Positions 12,408-21,314 of a stretch of DNA of 64,000 bases are shown here, piece after piece. How positions within the stretch are numbered: position 1 is the stretch's first letter; each line of letters starts with the position of its first letter. Made by a program: the position numbers and the translations under genes. The DNA is taken from positions 186,001 through 250,000 of the forward strand of contig OY752151.1 of the NCBI GenBank assembly GCA_963573315.1. Direction: 5' to 3'. This DNA is from Entomortierella parvispora. Its lineage: Eukaryota; Mortierellomycota; Mortierellomycetes; Mortierellales; Mortierellaceae. Under the pieces are notes generated by a model. The model worked only from the letters and a program-made list of their open reading frames with translations, was not told the DNA's origin and did not search any database.

Positions 12408-13563
12408 ATGAAAGGCCTCGTCGCTACTCTGACCGCTGTAGTTTCCGCTTATGTGGCCACTCTCTTGACACTCTTGTGCTCAGTCCAGGCTGGTTAGTTT
12501 ATTTTTTTCCCCTACTCTTCTACAGCAAACACTCAGAGAGCTGATTTCATTAACAGCAAAAGCCGATGGCTGTGTTTTTTGTTGTTAGATCGTGTCTTTT
12601 GGACCCTCCCCGCCAACAACACGAATATCTTTGCAGGTGTGTGCACATTCGGACGCGAGATGTTTAGAGTCTTTTCTTTGTCTTCTTCAAAGACGATCGT
12701 GGAGTAATCAATGACTCTACAACTTGTGGTATTGCATCTCTAGGATGTCCTGTGGAACTTGGGTTCCGAGTGCAATACTCAGACCTGGCCATGTTGGGAT
12801 GGGTCCAGCTTCAAGTCCTTGCTGCCGATAATACAGTGTTGATTGACAGACTTGATAACTCGACGAGAGAAAGCTGGGACTGTAAGTAACAGTGGGCAAA
12901 CTCATATTACGCCTCATTTCCATGTGTGTGTGTGTGTGACCTAACCCAATCTCGCATCTTTCAGTGAAGCGCGCCAAGAATATCACCTGGTCCGTGCCCC
13001 AGGACTTTGAAGCAGGAGATTACATCTTGCGAGCCTTTGGCAACGGGTCATACCCTTGCAAAGAAAACGGAATCCGAGCGTTTTGTCAATTCCCATTAGA
13101 GGACCGGGAAACAGTTCACCTGCACCCACCACTGGAAGGTCAGAGCTGCCCTTCATCGTTGGTCCCTTCATCCTCCTCAGAAGATCCGACATTGAGCTCT
13201 TTTGAATCTGTCCCCTCTTCTTCCTCGACCGAATCTGGAGAGGTGGAAACTCCGATCGAGAGTGAAGGTGAAGATGGATTTTCGACTCCGCTGCAGATCC
13301 ACATTGATCCTTCGGTTCTGGCGTTGCTTCAGGAGCAAAACGAAGCCAATGCTCGTCATGACAGCAATTTAGCTCCTCCCCTGGCCAGCACAGGCGTAGA
13401 CTCTACAAAGACCACTGCGCCGACAGCGAGCGTGGTGGACTCAAATCAGGGTCAGGAGCAAGTGAAAAATAATGCTCAGGCTAATGGAGCCCCAAAAAGC
13501 GTCCAGACCAGTGGTTTCGCCATTGCTGGAGGCATCATTTTGGTTTTGTTGGCTTCCTGTTAA
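12408..13563 (+). CDS. Secreted GPI-anchored Ser-rich protein, possibly KRE9/KNH-like N-domain
   Basis: Four exons (12408-12492, 12589-12636, 12744-12881, 12965-13563) join to 289 residues. Residues 1-28 are a signal peptide. An N-terminal domain of about 110 residues begins WTLPANNTN, has an FRVQYSD segment and several NxT/NxS glycosylation sites, and paired cysteines. Then comes a Ser/Glu-rich spacer, then a short hydrophobic C-terminal tail ending LLASC with small residues before it, as in GPI-attachment signals. The layout suits a cell-wall or plasma-membrane surface protein. The start of the N-domain resembles the KRE9/KNH fold of fungal wall proteins, but only weakly. Exon 2 is only 48 nt, and its joints are supported by the continuous domain. 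AATAAA is at 13605-13610, beside long A runs. It is convergent with the next gene. Confidence 0.75.
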
Positions 13564-13649
13564 CAAAAAAAAAAAATCGAATATCAACATCTTTCAATGC
13601 AACGAATAAAAAAAAAAAAAAATGGGAGCAAGGTTTCATCTTTTATTAT

Positions 13650-14728
13650 CTACAGTTGGCGCTTGAGAGACAAAGGCTCGAGCTGAAGCAAGAGTTGACA
13701 GAGGGCTACAGACTTTGCTTGGACTTCTCGCGTCCAGCTCAGCAAATGAACAAGATGGTGTTCATCGAGTTGCTCCCTGTGACGTTTCGTTCCACATTGG
13801 ACAGCGTGATATCGTCCGATAGCCGAGAGGATCTCGTCTGCTCCTTGCCCAATACTTCGGATCTCGCCTGATGGGAAGATTTTCATAACAAGGGTACAAA
13901 ATATCAGGCCGGATTGCTTCATGGGTGTTTGACGATAATATCAGAGAGGCTTTGTATTCCCGTACCTTGTACTCTGCATAGATCCATCAGCGGCGTTCGA
14001 GATCGATCTCGACTCTTTGGGTAAGGTCGAGCAAAGACTCTTGGGACCCATAGTGTCAAAACATAGCCGACCGTGGCCATGACACTGACTGTGGCGATGG
14101 TAGTCGAGGACGATGCTTCCAGCTGTCTTGATAAAGCCTGGGGGAGAAAGAGTTCAAGAATGCTGGAACAATCCGCGAGGACGGATATGTTTTTGGAAAG
14201 GGACCTTTCCAAGTACTCGAGCCTGTTCACCCTTGCTTTTGTTGAAAGCTGTTCCTTGGACTCCTGAAACTCGTTGCTGATGACGCTATGATATGCTAAA
14301 AGGCCTCGTACGGGCTCATCCTCTGGTTGATGTTTACTCCTGTCATCCGTTCGATAGACCTGGGGGGAGTGATCTTGGGCGAGAGGGATGTTTCCGCTGG
14401 CACATGAGGATTTTCCATCCTGTTCGTGATCGCAACCCTTCTCGAGCTGGTCCCGCTTGCGTTTATGACCAAGGCTGATCCCGCTCTCGAGTATTTCGTT
14501 GGATGCGTCAAAGTCCACGGTGGAGTCTTTAAACGAGTACCTCTCCAAAGCCGTTGTTGTTCCGATAGGAAAGGGTCTTTGCATCCACTGAATGTGCCTT
14601 TGCTTTATCTCGTCCTTGATCTCGGTGATTAGTCGAGAGCAATCCAGGACAAGTCGAGGTAGATCCAGGGCTGTGGCTTCAACTTCTCTGAGCGCAGTTG
14701 CCCAGTGCTCATCGAGGATGGTCTCCAT
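13650..14728 (-). CDS. Unknown protein with a central charged region and one membrane segment
   Basis: Two exons, 13966-14728 and 13650-13867, give 326 residues; the intron of 98 nt has a CAAG/GTACGG donor and ATCAG acceptor. Unspliced, the frame would stop after 269 residues. The N-terminal 60 residues look helical (many Glu/Leu/Ile), followed by a polar stretch with a Lys/Arg patch (HKRKRDQ) near 88-94, then another helical part, and one hydrophobic segment at about 213-235 that could cross a membrane. I do not recognise the family. A tail-proximal single-pass membrane protein of an organelle or the nuclear envelope is possible, but that is inference. The 3' end is only 86 bp from the convergent GPI-anchored gene. 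Confidence 0.55.
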
Positions 14729-15191
14729 TTGGTCTACTTTTAGGGTTGCTGTCTGTTTTTCGTGTCAAAGGTCGACAGTTGTGGGGTCGAGGGAAGAAGA
14801 GTGCATCAAGAGAGCGATGGTGCTCCCGTGTAAGAAGACGAGAAAGGAAGAAAAGATAAGCTCGGTCATGAATTGGAGACATCAATTTTGGTCCCGCAGT
14901 CTGCACCCGGCCCATCCTCGGACGACTGCTTGTTGCTACACCCGACACACCGTAAACGACACACGACACACCGCACACGACACACGGCACATGGCACCAG
15001 TACTCGTAATTCAGACCTGGTCAACCGCCAACTTGCTGGAGCATTGTTCGATCACCCGTTCGTTTTGCTTGCGGTAGAAAACAAAAAATGGGAGGTACAG
15101 AACACGACGTTTATTTTGGAGGCTGAGTATTGTGCATGTAATGCCATGCTTGACACCCACGCTGGGACATTGTTTGCGGTCGATCGATCCT
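14729..15191. other. Intergenic with an ACGACACAC-rich simple repeat
   Basis: The stretch at 14941-14992 is built of imperfect copies of an ACGACACAC-like unit. On the minus strand AATAAA at 15110-15115 is the likely polyadenylation signal of the F-box gene at 15192. No gene is seen. Confidence 0.5.
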
Positions 15192-15722
15192 TTAGGGCTG
15201 GATCCCATACCATAAGAGTCTCTCCCGTGTCGTTCTATCAAGACAAGGAATATATGTGTCTCGAGAGGATTTATAGCAACTACCACACATGTTGACTGTC
15301 CAGTTCGGATCGTGTTCTAATCCAACGTACTCGATCTTTTTAGATGTCACAGCTTGCAATGGCGCTGGGCGTTTCTGCGGTTTGTCGCTCGGCAGGGCTT
15401 TGTAGGACGCCATCTTGCCACACCACTCACAGACATAGAGGCTCATCGCGCACATATAAAGCATGTATGATCGAGACTCTGGCAAACCGCGAAGTGTACG
15501 AAGTCTCTTGCTAGTGAAGTCAGAAGAGTGCGCTATAGTGAACATGTGTAGCCATATCGGCAGGGAAGACACAATCTCGTTGAAGGGTTTGTTAACCATC
15601 GACAGGCGTGAGAGCTGGGATGGGTACAAGAAACTGAATATCTGCTGCCAAACTTCTGCGAGAACGCGCCTGTCGATTCGCTGAATGTCTGAGCATTGTG
15701 ACGGGGACTGTTCGTTGTCCAT
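15192..15722 (-). CDS. F-box-like protein with CxxC pairs, paralog A
   Basis: A single exon of 176 residues. Residues 18-57 look like an F-box: LAEVWQQIFSFLYPSQLSRL followed by MVNKPFNEIV and an aromatic end. The C-terminal half has two cysteine pairs, CEWC near 98 and CGSC near 146, which could bind one zinc ion. F-box proteins recruit substrates to SCF ubiquitin ligases through Skp1. The paralog at 21315-21842 shares the F-box, the SRSYMLYMCA-type segment, both cysteine pairs and the terminal WYxxQP followed by the stop, so this short length is genuine rather than a truncation. The substrate is unknown. AATAAA lies at 15110-15115. This is a lineage-specific family as far as I can tell. Confidence 0.7.
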   Translation of the reverse strand: MDNEQSPSQCSDIQRIDRRVLAEVWQQIFSFLYPSQLSRLSMVNKPFNEIVSSLPIWLHMFTIAHSSDFTSKRLRTLRGLPESRSYMLYMCAMSLYVCEWCGKMASYKALPSDKPQKRPAPLQAVTSKKIEYVGLEHDPNWTVNMCGSCYKSSRDTYIPCLDRTTRERLLWYGIQP

Positions 15723-16672
15723 TGAGGATAGTATACACGTGTGCTGTCGAGACAGCCTTCAAAAGCAAGGGTTGTTTTGGGGGAGGGTGTCAAAAGGAAA
15801 GACTGTTAGAAGATCAAAGAATGAGGCGAATAGGGATCAAAGAAGGGAAAAGCCAGAGCCGAGAGGAAAGGGAGTTCCTATTTGTTGGCAAAATGTGAAG
15901 CACTGGGAAAAGGCGAAGTGACTCCTTATTTCCGTCTGCAGGTTTGTAAGGAAAGGAGGATCAAGATGCCAAAGAATGAGAGCGAAAGTTGTAGTCGATT
16001 TTTTCCCACGGTATACTCTTTTTATGTTCATTACTGTGCGAAGTGGAAGCTGTGAATACGGCGCCTCCGAATTACCAGGCAGCGCCGCACCCCCTCTATC
16101 ACAGGTTCAACATCATCTCGCACTCGCTCGCTCACCTGTGTGCCTCATTGTCGCCGGTGCTTTCGCCGTAAGGGATGAAATGGAGATATTTGTGCCTCCC
16201 ACACTTTCCCAACAAAAAAAAAGAACGGGCCAGTTGAAAGTGTCGGAAAGTATTCGAACGGATCCTTGTGAGCAGACCAGAACTCCGTGCTTCGGTATGA
16301 GAGGAAAGGCCGACATCGGAGCAATGACTTTACTTTTATTTTTCGGTGTCTCTCTATTATATCTTTTTTTTTTTTTTTTTTTTTTTTTTTGTTAGCTCTA
16401 TGCATCTATGCCCTTCCATTTTTTGACACCCGTGTTCTGCATCTCGTTGATCATCCCGGGTATCCCTCCTCTCATCCTTACTTTACGCCCGGCATCAATT
16501 TTGTTTTCCAGATCCCTTTTCGCGTCCTTTCAAGTGTCCTGAGAGTATATAAAAAATGCAAGCACTGTCATCCCGCCCCAACAGACAGCTGCCTCAAGAC
16601 ATCAATTCTTCTACTTCAGCCTCTGCAACTTGTAATCCACAAGCGATTTCTCTTCATCTACTGACTGACAAC
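15723..16672. other. Intergenic with T-run and promoter of the secreted gene
   Basis: Holds the upstream region of F-box paralog A, a T run of 27 at 16364-16390, and the TATA box and leader of the gene at 16673. Frames here are short or low-complexity. No gene is supported. Confidence 0.5.
16546..16553 (+). promoter_or_regulatory. TATA box of the secreted protein at 16673
   Basis: TATATAAA lies 127 bp upstream of the ATG at 16673. Transcription would start near 16575, which is downstream of the in-frame ATG at 16556. This decides the start in favour of 16673, where a signal peptide begins. Confidence 0.6.
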
Positions 16673-16921
16673 ATGCGTCACGTTCTGACTACAGCTGGAT
16701 TGACTGTTCTTGCCGTCCTGGCCGTGGCTCTGCCTGTGGACCACAACGATTTTGCACAAGAGGTTCGCCTTCTAAAGCGGGTTCCCGTTTGTCAGCCAAC
16801 TGGGCAAGCCTACTGTGAGCAGTCTTTGCACACGCTGATGTGCTGGCAGGTCTGTCAAGACTGTGATCAGTTTGTGTGTGCAGGAGCTTCAACATCGACG
16901 TTCCCTTGCGGATCCTGTTAA
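16673..16921 (+). CDS. Small secreted cysteine-rich protein with dibasic cleavage site
   Basis: Encodes 82 residues in one exon. Residues 1-20 are a signal peptide. A propeptide of about 16 residues ends in a Lys-Arg pair at 35-36, the pattern cut by Kex2-type proteases. The mature peptide of about 46 residues has eight cysteines (40, 48, 57, 61, 64, 69, 79, 82) and ends in CGSC. Such a layout is typical of processed extracellular peptides of fungi. I do not recognise the cysteine pattern. The frame extends upstream to an ATG at 16556, but the TATA box position and the signal peptide argue for 16673. Role in defence, signalling or host contact is open. Confidence 0.7.
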   Translation: MRHVLTTAGLTVLAVLAVALPVDHNDFAQEVRLLKRVPVCQPTGQAYCEQSLHTLMCWQVCQDCDQFVCAGASTSTFPCGSC

Positions 16922-18306
16922 GCGTCTTGCAATCTGCTCCAGCAATGGATATAAATAGTCTGATAACGTTGGTCATCTTAAATATTGGTTTAAAAAACTT
17001 TGAACGGATTTCGGGCATGATTTCCATGCAAAATAGACCATCATGGCTTCAGTGGACTGGGTGTTTTGTCCATTGGTTGGTAGGGCTGTACGCACAATTG
17101 AATATCCTTGGGGGATATCCAATAAGGCTAACGAGAGAGTATCTTTTTTTTGACAGCAAACTATAGGGTAGTTGTGGACTTGTCAGATCCCTTTAAATCT
17201 GCATAAACGAATGAGAGAACGCGTCTTACCAAGAACCATCACGTCTCAACGCATAATCCAAAACGCGTGTCGACATTGGAGTGCGCCTTTCGCATACCTT
17301 TCATTCTGAAGTGCATAAGCGAATGAGAGAATGAATGACCGTGCGTTCGTTCCATTCGGAAAAAACCCTGGTCACAAAAGGACTCAATAACAAGAATAAT
17401 TCAGTTGCATAAAATATAAACGGTTGCGAAAGTATGCCTTGGACTCTACTGAGAAGCATCAAGTCTAAAGCGCATAATCCCCAACATGCGTACGCGCCTT
17501 TCACATACCTTAAAATCTGAAGCGCATAATCGAATGAGAGACCGCGTCTAGGGAATCATTCCAAACACGCGTACATCGAATCGTCTTCGGCACACTCCTA
17601 AGCTCGCTCTCGAGCACTCCTTGGGAATGGAACTGGGGAGGTCACGGTAACGCGCTTTCTTGCGGTTCCCTTTGTCCTTCTTGGGCGGACTAATGGAATC
17701 GAGGGCCCTTTGAGCGTTGCCTTTCCCCTTGGCAGTGCCAGATCCTTGGGCCTGCCGCACAACCCTTCTTGGTAGACGGGGGATGGTCGCTGCTGCCACT
17801 GACAACCGCCTCCGGGCGGGGGTGGACGAGGACGAGTTATACACTAAGGTTAGAGGAGACAAGGGAGGAAAGACAAGGATATGATGAAGTGGTGAATGGT
17901 GTTTACGAGTCTTCGACAGTGTCAGAGCAATGTAAGCCAAGCGATCTGTCACCCCTCCCCTTTTTTTGCCTTCGATCTTTTTCTTTTTCTGCATTCCTTC
18001 CATTTTTCACCATCCCTCCTCCCTTTTTTCGATTTGGGTTTTCTCTCCTGGACTCTCCTTTACATGATCGTCTTCAAGAATTAAGGAACCGTACTAGCTT
18101 GCATCTAATACCACAGGGGTCATTGCATGCAACGTCGTAGAAAGCTCTGCACACATTCTCCTACCCAATACTTTAAATACGGCATGGTCCCAATCAAAAA
18201 GTCTGCCATCTCCACACTCACCTACACATCCCTAAGCAAATCACACATTGCCTCTATTTCCCACCTGCTTTTCTCTAGTTCTCTCACACCCAACAAAGTA
18301 TCAGAA
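16922..18306. other. Intergenic region with a degenerate repeat array
   Basis: Contains the repeat array at 17195-17549, described separately, a C/T-rich stretch at about 17950-18060, and the leader of the lectin-like gene. A minus frame of 151 codons at 17548-18003 is basic and low-complexity and overlaps the last repeat, so it is not called a gene. Confidence 0.5.
17195..17549. repeat. Degenerate interspersed repeat, five copies of a GCATAATC-type core
   Basis: Two modules alternate. Module A (CTGAAGCGCATAATCGAATG-like, followed by AGAGACCGCGTCT) is at 17195-17227, 17303-17340 and 17512-17549. Module B (GTCTxAAxGCATAATCC, then GCGCCTTTCxCATACCTT) is at 17237-17301 and 17457-17511. Each B is followed directly by an A. 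All five share a core TCTxAAxxGCATAAxC. Several copies carry or flank ACGCGT-like words. No coding capacity or transposase is seen. Confidence 0.7.
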
Positions 18307-18822
18307 ATGAAGCTCTACATCTCTTTGCTGATGTTCATTGGCTCCGTATGCCAGTACAGCGCAGCCTCCATTACAGGTGCCTTGTATGTTGACGCCAACA
18401 CTGCTCAGTGCCTTGGCTCCAAGGGGAACAGTGCCGCCGGTACTCAGAATGGATTGAGTCCCATCTTTTGGTCCTGCCAAGGCTCGCCTGGAGACAACGC
18501 AAAATGGGTTTATGACTCAGCGACGGGTCATATCACCACTAAAGCCAACCCTAATCAGTGCCTTGGCTCCAAGGGGAACAGTGCCGCCGGTACTCAGAAT
18601 GGAATGAGTCCCATCTTTTGGTCCTGCCAAGACTCGCCTGGAGACAATGCCAAATGGGTTTATGACCCAGCAACAGGTCATCTCACCACGAAGGCCAACC
18701 CTAATCAGTGTCTTGGCTCGCAGGGGAACAGTGCCGCCGGTACTCAGAATGGACTGAGTCCCATCTTTTGGTCCTGCCAAGGCTCGCCTGGGACGAATGC
18801 TGACTGGAGCTGGGGCCTCTGA
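18307..18822 (+). CDS. Secreted ricin-B-type beta-trefoil lectin-like protein of three near-identical repeats
   Basis: One exon, 171 residues. Residues 1-20 are a signal peptide. The rest is three copies of a 50-residue unit (starting at about 34, 84 and 134) with QCLGS, a Gly/Asn/Ala-rich loop, SPIFWSC and a final NAKW. The repeat is exactly 150 bp in DNA and the copies are nearly identical at nucleotide level. The QC...W pattern and three-fold build fit a beta-trefoil carbohydrate-binding fold of the ricin-B/CBM13 kind, where each lobe can bind a sugar. No catalytic domain is attached, so it is likely a stand-alone extracellular lectin. The longer upstream frame from 18127 is rejected because it lacks a signal peptide at its start. 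Two cysteines per unit could pair. Confidence 0.75.
   Translation: MKLYISLLMFIGSVCQYSAASITGALYVDANTAQCLGSKGNSAAGTQNGLSPIFWSCQGSPGDNAKWVYDSATGHITTKANPNQCLGSKGNSAAGTQNGMSPIFWSCQDSPGDNAKWVYDPATGHLTTKANPNQCLGSQGNSAAGTQNGLSPIFWSCQGSPGTNADWSWGL
18406..18822 (+). repeat. Tandem 150-bp coding repeats
   Basis: Copies begin at 18406, 18556 and 18706 with CAGTGCCTTGGCTC or a one-base variant. The third copy is cut short by the stop codon. The few differences suggest recent duplication or gene conversion between copies. Confidence 0.9.
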
Positions 18823-19243
18823 ACTATAGTATTGTCTCTGATTGACAGTGCTGCGTTCTTTCGTAGTGTTATGAGTCGTATGGTATGTATGTCACTGGGG
18901 CATCAATCTATAGTGTCATAGCAACTTCTACGCAGATAAATAGTAAAGGCTTTCGCGTCTTTTACATCTCAGTCTGCAATTCGAAATTCGCAATGAACCG
19001 TTTCTCTCTCTCTCTTTCTCTTCGGTCAGTGTTGGACAGAGAGGAAGCGTGCTGGATGAGCAGGTGGATGGGCTGCTAAATGGATATGTGGGGGGAGGAT
19101 GCCAAAATAACGCGTCCATCTTCTACACGTGCCCGTGAGATTTCGCCTTTTCTCGCTTTCTCAATGCAGAAGTGCGCCCAAATGTAAAAGTGTGGACAAC
19201 AACTTGATCGAGGTGCCAGTCAACGAGCAGAGAGGTTAGAATT

Positions 19244-19264
19244 GTACATGTACAGTACATGTAC
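19244..19264. repeat. Tandem palindromic decamers
   Basis: GTACATGTAC, a perfect palindrome, occurs twice with one A between, giving a 20-base inverted repeat with a 1-nt centre. It could form a hairpin or bind a dimeric regulator. Confidence 0.7.
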
Positions 19265-19966
19265 CTCACACTTTCATCTGTTCAAGTCTTGTGTGTCGAC
19301 CATTGCTCCACATTCCTAGATAGGCACAGATCCATCCGCACTTACAAGAGGAATCATTCGGACTGGATGAATAAAAGAATTGACGTGTCTAGTGTCTAGT
19401 GGTTTTCGTCGCCACTGGGGTGTACGCCACTAATGTTATTTGACTCCTTTTTCGGTATCCATCTTTCTTGAATCTCTTCCCCCCCTTTATTCATCCTATA
19501 GTACTTTGCGACCATATTTTTTTCTCTTTTTTTTTGATCCCTTTCTGTTGTCATATCCCCTAAATCTTTTAGCGCTTTTGTGCTCTTTTACTTTTATTTA
19601 TTGTATGCCTCTGGTCTCTCTCCTTCGACGAATTCCAACGGATATCGTGGGGTCAGAACGTAGCGTCGCCATGAACGCTTGGCTACCACAAGCCAGTTAG
19701 GCGTATTTGCTGTACTGCTCTTTCACATCCCATGATTGTAGTCTATGCGCCCCCTGATTTCATGCGTCTGATTCTCTCTTGCCTTCTCAGCCCTTGGTGG
19801 TCTCAGCCCTTGACCTCTATCAAAGGATTGGTCACAAGGCAGTAACCCTCCTCCTCCCCAGCCCTTGCCTGCACCGCATGGGCCTACCTTCATCGATTTC
19901 CAAGCACCCACTCCCTCTTGGTACCCCCTAACCTTTGGAAAAAAAGCAATTATCCCTATTCACAGA

Positions 19967-19974
19967 TATAAAAA
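19967..19974 (+). promoter_or_regulatory. TATA box of the secreted protein at 20319
   Basis: TATAAAAA is the only strong core promoter motif upstream of 20319. It implies a leader of about 320 nt, unless part is removed as an intron. Confidence 0.45.
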
Positions 19975-20318
19975 GTCGCCATTACTCGCCATCCTTCGCT
20001 AAAAATCATTCGATCCTTCAGTAACTCAAGTCTTCAGACTCTCCACAGAGCACACGAGACCTTTAACACTGCAAGAGCCATCAGAACAGTCAGCACACGA
20101 ACGATCTTTCTCACTGAACCTTTGCAAGAGCGTGCGCTACAGACTCCTCAAGAACGTCAACAGAAGCATCTACAGAATCCACGAGAAAACATCCACAGCC
20201 TGAACGCATCCATCTTTCTTTGCAAAGTAAGGCAAGGTGACTTTGTGATTCTACTGACATACAGCAAAGACACGGCTACTTACCATCGTAAAGCGTCCAA
20301 CCCTTCTTAGCATCAAAA

Positions 20319-20564
20319 ATGGTCAATATCTTCAAGTATTTGGTTCTCCCGATTTTCCTTGTCGGAGTAAATGCCACCTGGTGCTGGGAGCAATCGAGCA
20401 ACACCTGCCCCAAAGAAAAGAGCCACGGCCAAGCAACCTTGGACTGTTGTAACAAAGTTGGTGTTTCCAATCATGACCGAGGTTGTTGGGTAGAGGGTAC
20501 TTTATGGGAGCAATTTAGAACCTGCTGCATCAATGATTGGGGATGCGATGGAGTAATCAACTGA
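20319..20564 (+). CDS. Small secreted cysteine-rich protein, double-CC pattern
   Basis: One exon, 81 residues. Residues 1-19 are a signal peptide ending VNA. The mature part has eight cysteines at 22, 30, 43, 44, 56, 69, 70 and 76, with two adjacent CC pairs, and is rich in Trp, Asn and Gly. The pattern implies four disulfide bonds in an extracellular protein. I do not recognise the family. The spacing differs from those of the genes at 1-236 and 16673, so these are separate families that share only the general design. The leader is long and holds upstream ATGs. Confidence 0.65.
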   Translation: MVNIFKYLVLPIFLVGVNATWCWEQSSNTCPKEKSHGQATLDCCNKVGVSNHDRGCWVEGTLWEQFRTCCINDWGCDGVIN

Positions 20565-20680
20565 GTATCATTGATTGCTGGTGTAAACGGATGTCATCGA
20601 CATTTGACGCCACAACTGCCAACGCAGTCATTGCAGCCTGGATTTTCACACATATCTGGAATAAAATTATAAAAAGTCTG

Positions 20681-21147
20681 TCATGAGTTCTCACAGTGTC
20701 CAAAGCACTTTCCATGCTCTACAGCCGTACGTACCTCGTTGAAGCTAAAGCGCTTCAACTCTTCCCCTATGACCTTTCGCTGAGAGAACCTTGTAGGGCC
20801 TGTCTTTTCCATTTTTGCAGTCCAGTTGACGAGTGCAGTGTTGAGATTCGTGGTCGTATCCCCAAACCTCCACTGATTCACACAGTCACAACAATTTCCT
20901 GCATCTGCGGATCTTTGATGCCACAGGTCGTTCACGAGAATTCCGGAATGGGCCGAGGAGCAGGAATGATGATATCAAGCATAGGATGGTCCTCAACTCC
21001 TAGGCCTATGTATCGGAACTCGTGATACAGACGAGACCCGGTGTGTGCGACGGTCGCCCAGTACCCCACATCGGGAGGCGTGTTTTGGGAATTATGAACG
21101 TTTTAGCGTTCGTTGTATGGGGAATCGCCATATGTTTGTATGATCAT
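20681..21147 (-). pseudogene. Decayed protein-coding gene of unknown family
   Basis: From an ATG at 21147 a frame reads with protein-like composition down to a TGA at 20932-20934, but it is broken by a TAA at 21103-21105. Coding character then continues in the neighbouring frame from 20935 to a stop at 20681, with a cysteine-rich CCDC stretch, FGDTTTN and FSFNEV. One stop plus one frameshift, with no splice sites that would remove them, suggest a pseudogene. I could not identify the parent family. A sequencing error or an undetected intron remains possible. Confidence 0.4.
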
Positions 21148-21314
21148 GTTGATTGTTGATGAGTCAAGGTGACGGTGGTAATGGCGTCAACAGGATATTG
21201 ATGTTTGTGAGCTCAGGGGACAGAGATTCCATTTGACGGCGTCGCACAACTGCTATCACAGGCAAGGGTCAGGTTAGACCGCTGCAAGTTTGAGTCTTTA
21301 TTATCCTCTATCCT

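Larger units (their letters stand above)
18823..20318. other. Intergenic, 1.5 kb, with a duplicated palindrome and a promoter
   Basis: Holds a tandem pair of the self-complementary decamer GTACATGTAC at 19244-19253 and 19255-19264, an E-box CACGTG near 19125, a T-rich stretch around 19440-19610, and the TATA box (TATAAAAA at 19967-19974) and long leader of the gene at 20319. The plus frame at 19440-19700 is low-complexity and is not called. Confidence 0.5.

Noticed and set aside
13564..13620. A-runs after the GPI-anchored gene considered as a retrocopy tail
   Set aside because: The gene retains three introns, so it is not a processed retrocopy.
17195..17549. Repeat array considered as a CRISPR-like array
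   Set aside because: Copies are degenerate and unevenly spaced, with no cas genes, in a eukaryotic genome.
17548..18003. Minus-strand frame of 151 codons, Lys/Arg/Ser-rich
   Set aside because: Overlaps a repeat copy, lacks conserved features, and much of it reads through a C/T-rich stretch.
19440..19700. Plus-strand frame of 86 codons with hydrophobic composition
   Set aside because: Phe/Leu content comes from a T-rich stretch; no start context or family.
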